From positions 1-8,950 of the forward strand of contig JAKBAC010000139.1 in the NCBI GenBank assembly GCA_021809365.1: DNA of 8,950 nt. Reading direction: 5' to 3'. The notes below the pieces were generated by a model, which worked only from the letters and a program-made list of their open reading frames with translations, did no database searches and was not told the origin of the DNA. This document shows, piece by piece, positions 6,524-8,950 of the stretch. Within the stretch, counting starts at the first letter, position 1; each line of letters starts with the position of its first letter. This stretch comes from Planctomycetota bacterium (GTDB taxonomy: Bacteria > Planctomycetota > Phycisphaerae > WQYP01). The translations under genes were made by a program, and so were the position numbers.

Positions 6524-6561
6524 AGGAGTTAGGAGTTAGGAGTTAGGAGACAGGAGTTAGG
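6524..6561. repeat. Heptanucleotide repeat AGGAGTT, about 5.4 copies
   Basis: Units aggagtt at 6524-6530, 6531-6537 and 6538-6544, variant aggagac at 6545-6551, aggagtt at 6552-6558, then agg. The period is exactly seven. Each unit contains AGGAG, a ribosome-binding-like sequence, but no start codon with a plausible frame follows, so this is taken as a simple repeat. It follows directly on an AACGAAC/AACGGGA stretch that also has period seven. Confidence 0.9.
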
Positions 6562-6598
6562 TCTACTTTCTCGACACCGACGACGGCTGCGGAGAACG

Positions 6599-6617
6599 CG
6601 CGGGCACGATGCCCGCG
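6599..6617. repeat. GC-rich hairpin
   Basis: An 8-base perfect stem (cgcgggca with tgcccgcg) encloses a three-base loop cga at 6607-6609. An A-run and G-rich sequence (ctaaaaggggg) follow on the plus strand rather than a T-tract, so it is not an evident terminator in that direction. It lies 30 bases from the larger palindrome and may belong to the same class of extragenic palindromes. Confidence 0.6.
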
Positions 6618-6647
6618 GCTAAAAGGGGGATGGGGTGTTCCGGCACC

Positions 6648-6693
6648 CTAGTGCCCTGTTCCACCCGTAATTATGGGTGGAACAGGGCACTAG
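6648..6693. repeat. 46-base near-perfect palindrome
   Basis: Two perfect 19-base arms (6648-6666 ctagtgccctgttccaccc and its reverse complement at 6675-6693) surround gtaattat, which can itself almost pair. Only the G/T at 6667/6674 is a wobble. The left arm overlaps a smaller hairpin, ggcac-ccta-gtgcc (6642-6655), so two folds compete. No T-tract follows on either strand and both flanking genes point away, so a transcription terminator is unlikely. It could be an extragenic palindromic element, a miniature transposon or a binding site. Confidence 0.85.
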
Positions 6694-6761
6694 TTCGGAT
6701 TTATTGCCACGCTCACCATACGCGTAAGGTGCTGGTGCGGTTTCGTTTCGGGAGAAAGGAA

Positions 6762-6770
6762 TGGTACAAT
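6762..6770 (+). promoter_or_regulatory. Possible extended -10 promoter for the aminotransferase-rdgB operon
   Basis: The sequence TGGTACAAT has the TGn extension and a TACAAT hexamer (6765-6770) matching TATAAT at five of six positions. At 17 bases upstream there is only ttcgtt (6742-6747), a poor -35, which an extended -10 can tolerate. Transcription would start near 6777 and give a leader of about 120 bases before the aminotransferase start. This is a motif match only. Confidence 0.35.
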
Positions 6771-6896
6771 AATGAGCTGCCTTGGAGCTGGTGAGAGGAA
6801 TGGTTCAGCTTGGATGCTGGAAGTGGCGATGTCCGTGAGAGGCAGGCATTGTCCGCTTGATTCATTGGCATCGTGTGATGAAGGTGCAACATATTC

Positions 6897-8069
6897 ATGG
6901 GCGATGGGGTTTGCTATTCTGCTGTCCAATTACCGCCACTGCCGGATGGTTTCGACGTTGCGGTGGAATTTCCAATAACGCGGGGATGGACATTTTTTAA
7001 CCATGCCGGTGTAGCACCCATATCCGCACGGGCCGCCGCCGCCATTGAGCAATTCGCGCGCGAAGCCCGTGATGACGCCTATTTGACCGGGCGATGGTAT
7101 CACCAGTTGGAGCTGGTTCGGAAAGATGCGGCGCGCTTTCTCAAGGCGCTTCCGGAGGAGATCGCGTTTGTTAAAAACACCAGCGAAGGAATAGCCTTTG
7201 TCGCCAATGGTCTGGCCTGGAAGCCGGGCGATGAAATCATCTCCACGGCTGTGGAGTACCCATCGAATGTGTATCCATGGATGGATGTGGCACGGCGTTG
7301 TGGAGTCACACATCGGATGTTGCCGGAGACGGCGGGGCGGATTGACAAGGAGACTATTTTCGACGCGGTTACGCCGCGAACGCGGCTGATCGCGCTATCC
7401 CATGTTGAATACGCCAGCGGCTTTCGTCATGATCTGGGGGCCATCGGAGCTTTCTGCCGCGCGCGCGGGATATTGTTGTGCGTGGATGGCATTCAGGCGT
7501 GCGGTGTGGTGCCGGTGGATGTGGGGGAGATGAAGATTGATTTTCTATCCGCGGATGGCCACAAGTGGCTGCTGGGGCCGGAGGGCGCGGGAATTTTTTA
7601 TTGTCGCTCGGAATTGCTTTCAAGCTTGCGGCCTGAAATCGGCTGGATGAACGTGATCAATGCGTCTGATTATGGCCATTATGATTTTACTTTGCGCCAT
7701 GACGCCCGCAGGTTTGAGTGCGGCTCGCATAATATTCCCGGTGTGCTGGCTCTGGGAGCGTCGCTGAAATTATTGATGCGGGTGGGGATGGATACGGTGG
7801 CGGAACGTGTTGCAATCTTGACGGATCAGCTTTGTGCGGGGCTGAAAAAGAAAGGCTATGAGATTATTTCCAGCCGCCGGCCCGGAGAGACCAGCGGCAT
7901 TGTCAGCTTCAAGAGCGGCGGTCACAGGCATGAGGACATTGTCCGCGCTTTGGAGCGGAAAAAACTCATCATTGTTGAACGTGAAGGTCGGCTGCGGGCT
8001 TCGCCGCACTTTTATCAAAGTCAGTCCGACATTATCCGGCTGCTGTCTGAATTGCCGGTTGATCGGTAA
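6897..8069 (+). CDS. Class V aminotransferase-fold PLP-dependent enzyme
   Basis: A 390-residue PLP enzyme of the NifS/SufS/isopenicillin-N-epimerase-like class. WTFFNHAGVAPIS (31-43) is the usual N-terminal substrate-side segment, NTSEGIAFVANGL (94-106) the phosphate-binding turn, LLCVDGIQACG (193-203) supplies the Asp and Gln that contact the cofactor, and SADGHKWLLGPEGAG (218-232) holds the Schiff-base lysine K223. R367 in GRLRASPHFYQS would bind the substrate carboxylate. In the place where group II cysteine desulfurases have a catalytic Cys loop I see none, so I favour an aminotransferase, lyase or epimerase over a desulfurase. The exact substrate is unknown. The ATG at 6897 has GAAGG twelve bases ahead, slightly far; the family homology begins around residue 20. 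It ends 14 bases before rdgB and is probably cotranscribed with it. Confidence 0.85.
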   Translation: MGDGVCYSAVQLPPLPDGFDVAVEFPITRGWTFFNHAGVAPISARAAAAIEQFAREARDDAYLTGRWYHQLELVRKDAARFLKALPEEIAFVKNTSEGIAFVANGLAWKPGDEIISTAVEYPSNVYPWMDVARRCGVTHRMLPETAGRIDKETIFDAVTPRTRLIALSHVEYASGFRHDLGAIGAFCRARGILLCVDGIQACGVVPVDVGEMKIDFLSADGHKWLLGPEGAGIFYCRSELLSSLRPEIGWMNVINASDYGHYDFTLRHDARRFECGSHNIPGVLALGASLKLLMRVGMDTVAERVAILTDQLCAGLKKKGYEIISSRRPGETSGIVSFKSGGHRHEDIVRALERKKLIIVEREGRLRASPHFYQSQSDIIRLLSELPVDR

Positions 8070-8083
8070 ATTGTGAGGGGGCG

Positions 8084-8698
8084 ATGATGCGTTTACTGGT
8101 GGCCACAACCAATCCCGGAAAAGTGCGGGAGATAGCGGCGGCGTTGCGTGAATCGGGCGTTAATCATGTTGATTTGGCGACTCTGCGGGATTTTCCAGAC
8201 ATTCCGCCGGTGCTTGAGGATCAGCCGACATTTGAAGGCAATGCCATGAAAAAAGCGGCGCATTTCGCGCACTACACCGGATTGCCGGCGGTGGCGGACG
8301 ATTCGGGGCTGTGTGTGGATGCGTTGAATGGTGAACCGGGAATTTTCAGCGCTCGTTATGCGGGCGAACCCTGCGATGATGCCGCGAATAATCGCAAACT
8401 GCTCTCGGCGCTGCAGGATGTTCCAGCGGAAGAGCGCACGGCGCGTTTTGTGTGTGCCTTGGCGCTGGCCTCGTCCACCGAACAACTCGTTGTGCTGTCC
8501 GATACTGTTGAGGGCCGGATCGGCTATTCGCCGCGCGGTGAAAATGGCTTTGGATATGATCCGCTGTTCGTACTTCCGGAACGGAACCTGACCACCGCGG
8601 AGCTTTCGATGGAGGAGAAATCACGGATCAGTCATCGCGGCAAAGCGGTGCGGCGGCTGGCGCTGTGGCTGTTGGAACATCCGTTGGAAGGGGCGTGA
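8084..8698 (+). CDS. rdgB: RdgB/HAM1 non-canonical purine NTP pyrophosphatase
   Basis: This is the house-cleaning enzyme that hydrolyses dITP, ITP and XTP to the monophosphate and pyrophosphate, keeping deaminated purines out of DNA and RNA. All family signatures are present in 204 residues, the normal length: ATTNPGKVREI (7-17) at the N-terminus, FEGNAMKKA (50-58), ADDSGLCVDAL (71-81) with the metal-binding and catalytic acids, GEPGIFSARYAG (83-94), RGENGFGYDPLF (151-162) and the purine-binding end MEEKSRISHRGKAV (176-189). It acts in the cytoplasm as a dimer in known members. GAGGGGG at 8075-8081 is the ribosome-binding site; the second of two adjacent ATGs (8087) is better spaced, which would remove one Met. 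It follows the aminotransferase gene by 14 bases. A repeat block begins directly after the stop codon. Confidence 0.96.
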   Translation: MMRLLVATTNPGKVREIAAALRESGVNHVDLATLRDFPDIPPVLEDQPTFEGNAMKKAAHFAHYTGLPAVADDSGLCVDALNGEPGIFSARYAGEPCDDAANNRKLLSALQDVPAEERTARFVCALALASSTEQLVVLSDTVEGRIGYSPRGENGFGYDPLFVLPERNLTTAELSMEEKSRISHRGKAVRRLALWLLEHPLEGA

Positions 8699-8950
8699 GA
8701 ACGCAAAGATGGGGCGATTACGACGACGGATTTAACCACGAGGTAGCGGAGGCGAATTTCAACGAAACGCTACGCTCAACGAGCAACGAGTAACGAACAA
8801 CGGTTTTTAACCGCAAAGTAACGTAAGAACGCAAAGGGATGACGACGAGGATATTTACCACAAAGACACGACGACACAAAGGGACGACGTTACGACGACG
8901 GATTTAACCACGAGGTAGCGGAGGCGAATTTCAACGAAGCGCTACGCTCA
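8699..8950 (+). repeat. Composite repeat block after rdgB, forward orientation
   Basis: The block begins four bases after the rdgB stop with gcaaagatggggcgattacgacgacgg (8703 onward), nearly identical to the outer edge of the right array near 3700. It then carries a TTAACCACGAGG module (8732 onward), AAC-heptads (aacgagc, aacgagt, aacgaac at 8778-8798), the 31-base TTAACCGCAAAG...AACGCAAAGG module (8807-8837, identical to 2968-2998), and an ACCACAAAGACAC...GACACAAAGG module (8857-8882). Only 9 of 90 plus-strand bases in 8811-8900 are T. The block runs off the window, so its size and any gene it accompanies are unknown. Confidence 0.88.
8718..8778 (+). repeat. 61-base direct repeat, copy 1 (copy 2 at 8890-8950)
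   Basis: Bases 8718-8778 and 8890-8950 are identical at 60 of 61 positions (the difference is 8767 against 8939), a period of 172 bases. The repeat starts ttacgacgacggatttaacc and ends gctacgctca. The second copy ends exactly at the window edge, so the true length may be greater. Such low divergence implies a recent duplication or ongoing homogenisation. Confidence 0.95.

Larger units (their letters stand above)
6298..6896. other. Divergent intergenic region between the polysaccharide cluster and the aminotransferase operon
   Basis: These 599 bases should contain promoters for both directions. On the minus strand TAGAAT (plus coordinates 6354-6359) lies about 57 bases upstream of the fusion gene start and could be a -10 box, but the matching -35 (TAGCCT) is poor. 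The middle part contains tttcaacgaacaacggg (6500-6516), a unit shared with the repeat arrays, followed by a heptad repeat, a GC hairpin and a long palindrome. The right part has a TACAAT box. Short frames here show no recognisable protein. Confidence 0.55.

Noticed and set aside
6648..6693. Rho-independent terminator
   Set aside because: The stem is strong but no T-tract follows on either strand and both neighbouring genes are transcribed away from it.
6772..6978. Plus-strand frame starting near the TACAAT box
   Set aside because: It is out of frame with and overlaps the aminotransferase start, has no family resemblance, and is more simply explained as leader sequence.
6897..8069. Assignment as SufS/IscS cysteine desulfurase
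   Set aside because: The expected catalytic Cys loop near the C-terminus is not visible and no Fe-S assembly genes lie nearby.

Overview
This looks like a piece of an environmental bacterial chromosome of moderately high GC. Housekeeping genes, a surface-polysaccharide gene cluster, a transposase fragment and repeat-filled gaps sit side by side. The repeats (pieces ending in ...CACAAAGACACAAAGG, heptanucleotide runs, palindromes) and a GxxExxY gene suggest a repeat-rich lineage such as the Planctomycetes/Verrucomicrobia group or a cyanobacterium. I cannot decide between these from the sequence.

Layout. Positions 1-487 hold the 3' end of an IS1380-type insertion sequence on the + strand. From 505 to 6297 four genes on the - strand appear to belong to an exopolysaccharide or O-antigen locus read from right to left: an epimerase/oxidoreductase fusion (4318-6297), a WcaF-like acetyltransferase (3702-4337, overlapping the fusion gene), a WaaE-type family 2 glycosyltransferase (1904-2764) and a PAPS-dependent sulfotransferase (505-1518). 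Together they could make or modify a sugar, acetylate it, transfer a hexose and sulfate the product. The row is broken at 2765-3701 by a + strand gene for a small GxxExxY protein with a complete PD-(D/E)XK plus QxxxY nuclease signature. Arrays of the same short repeats flank it in opposite orientation.

From 6298 to 6896 is a 599-base divergent intergenic region with a heptanucleotide repeat, a GC hairpin and a 46-base near-perfect palindrome. On the + strand follow a class V aminotransferase-fold PLP enzyme (6897-8069) and rdgB (8084-8698), 14 bases apart and probably one operon. The window ends in a third block of the repeat family (8699-8950), which contains a 61-base direct repeat.

The most interesting material is the repeat system. 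The copies are strand-polarised (almost no T on one strand). They start just after stop codons in the same orientation relative to the gene in two clear cases and one weaker one, and they enclose the GxxExxY nuclease-like gene in inverted orientation.
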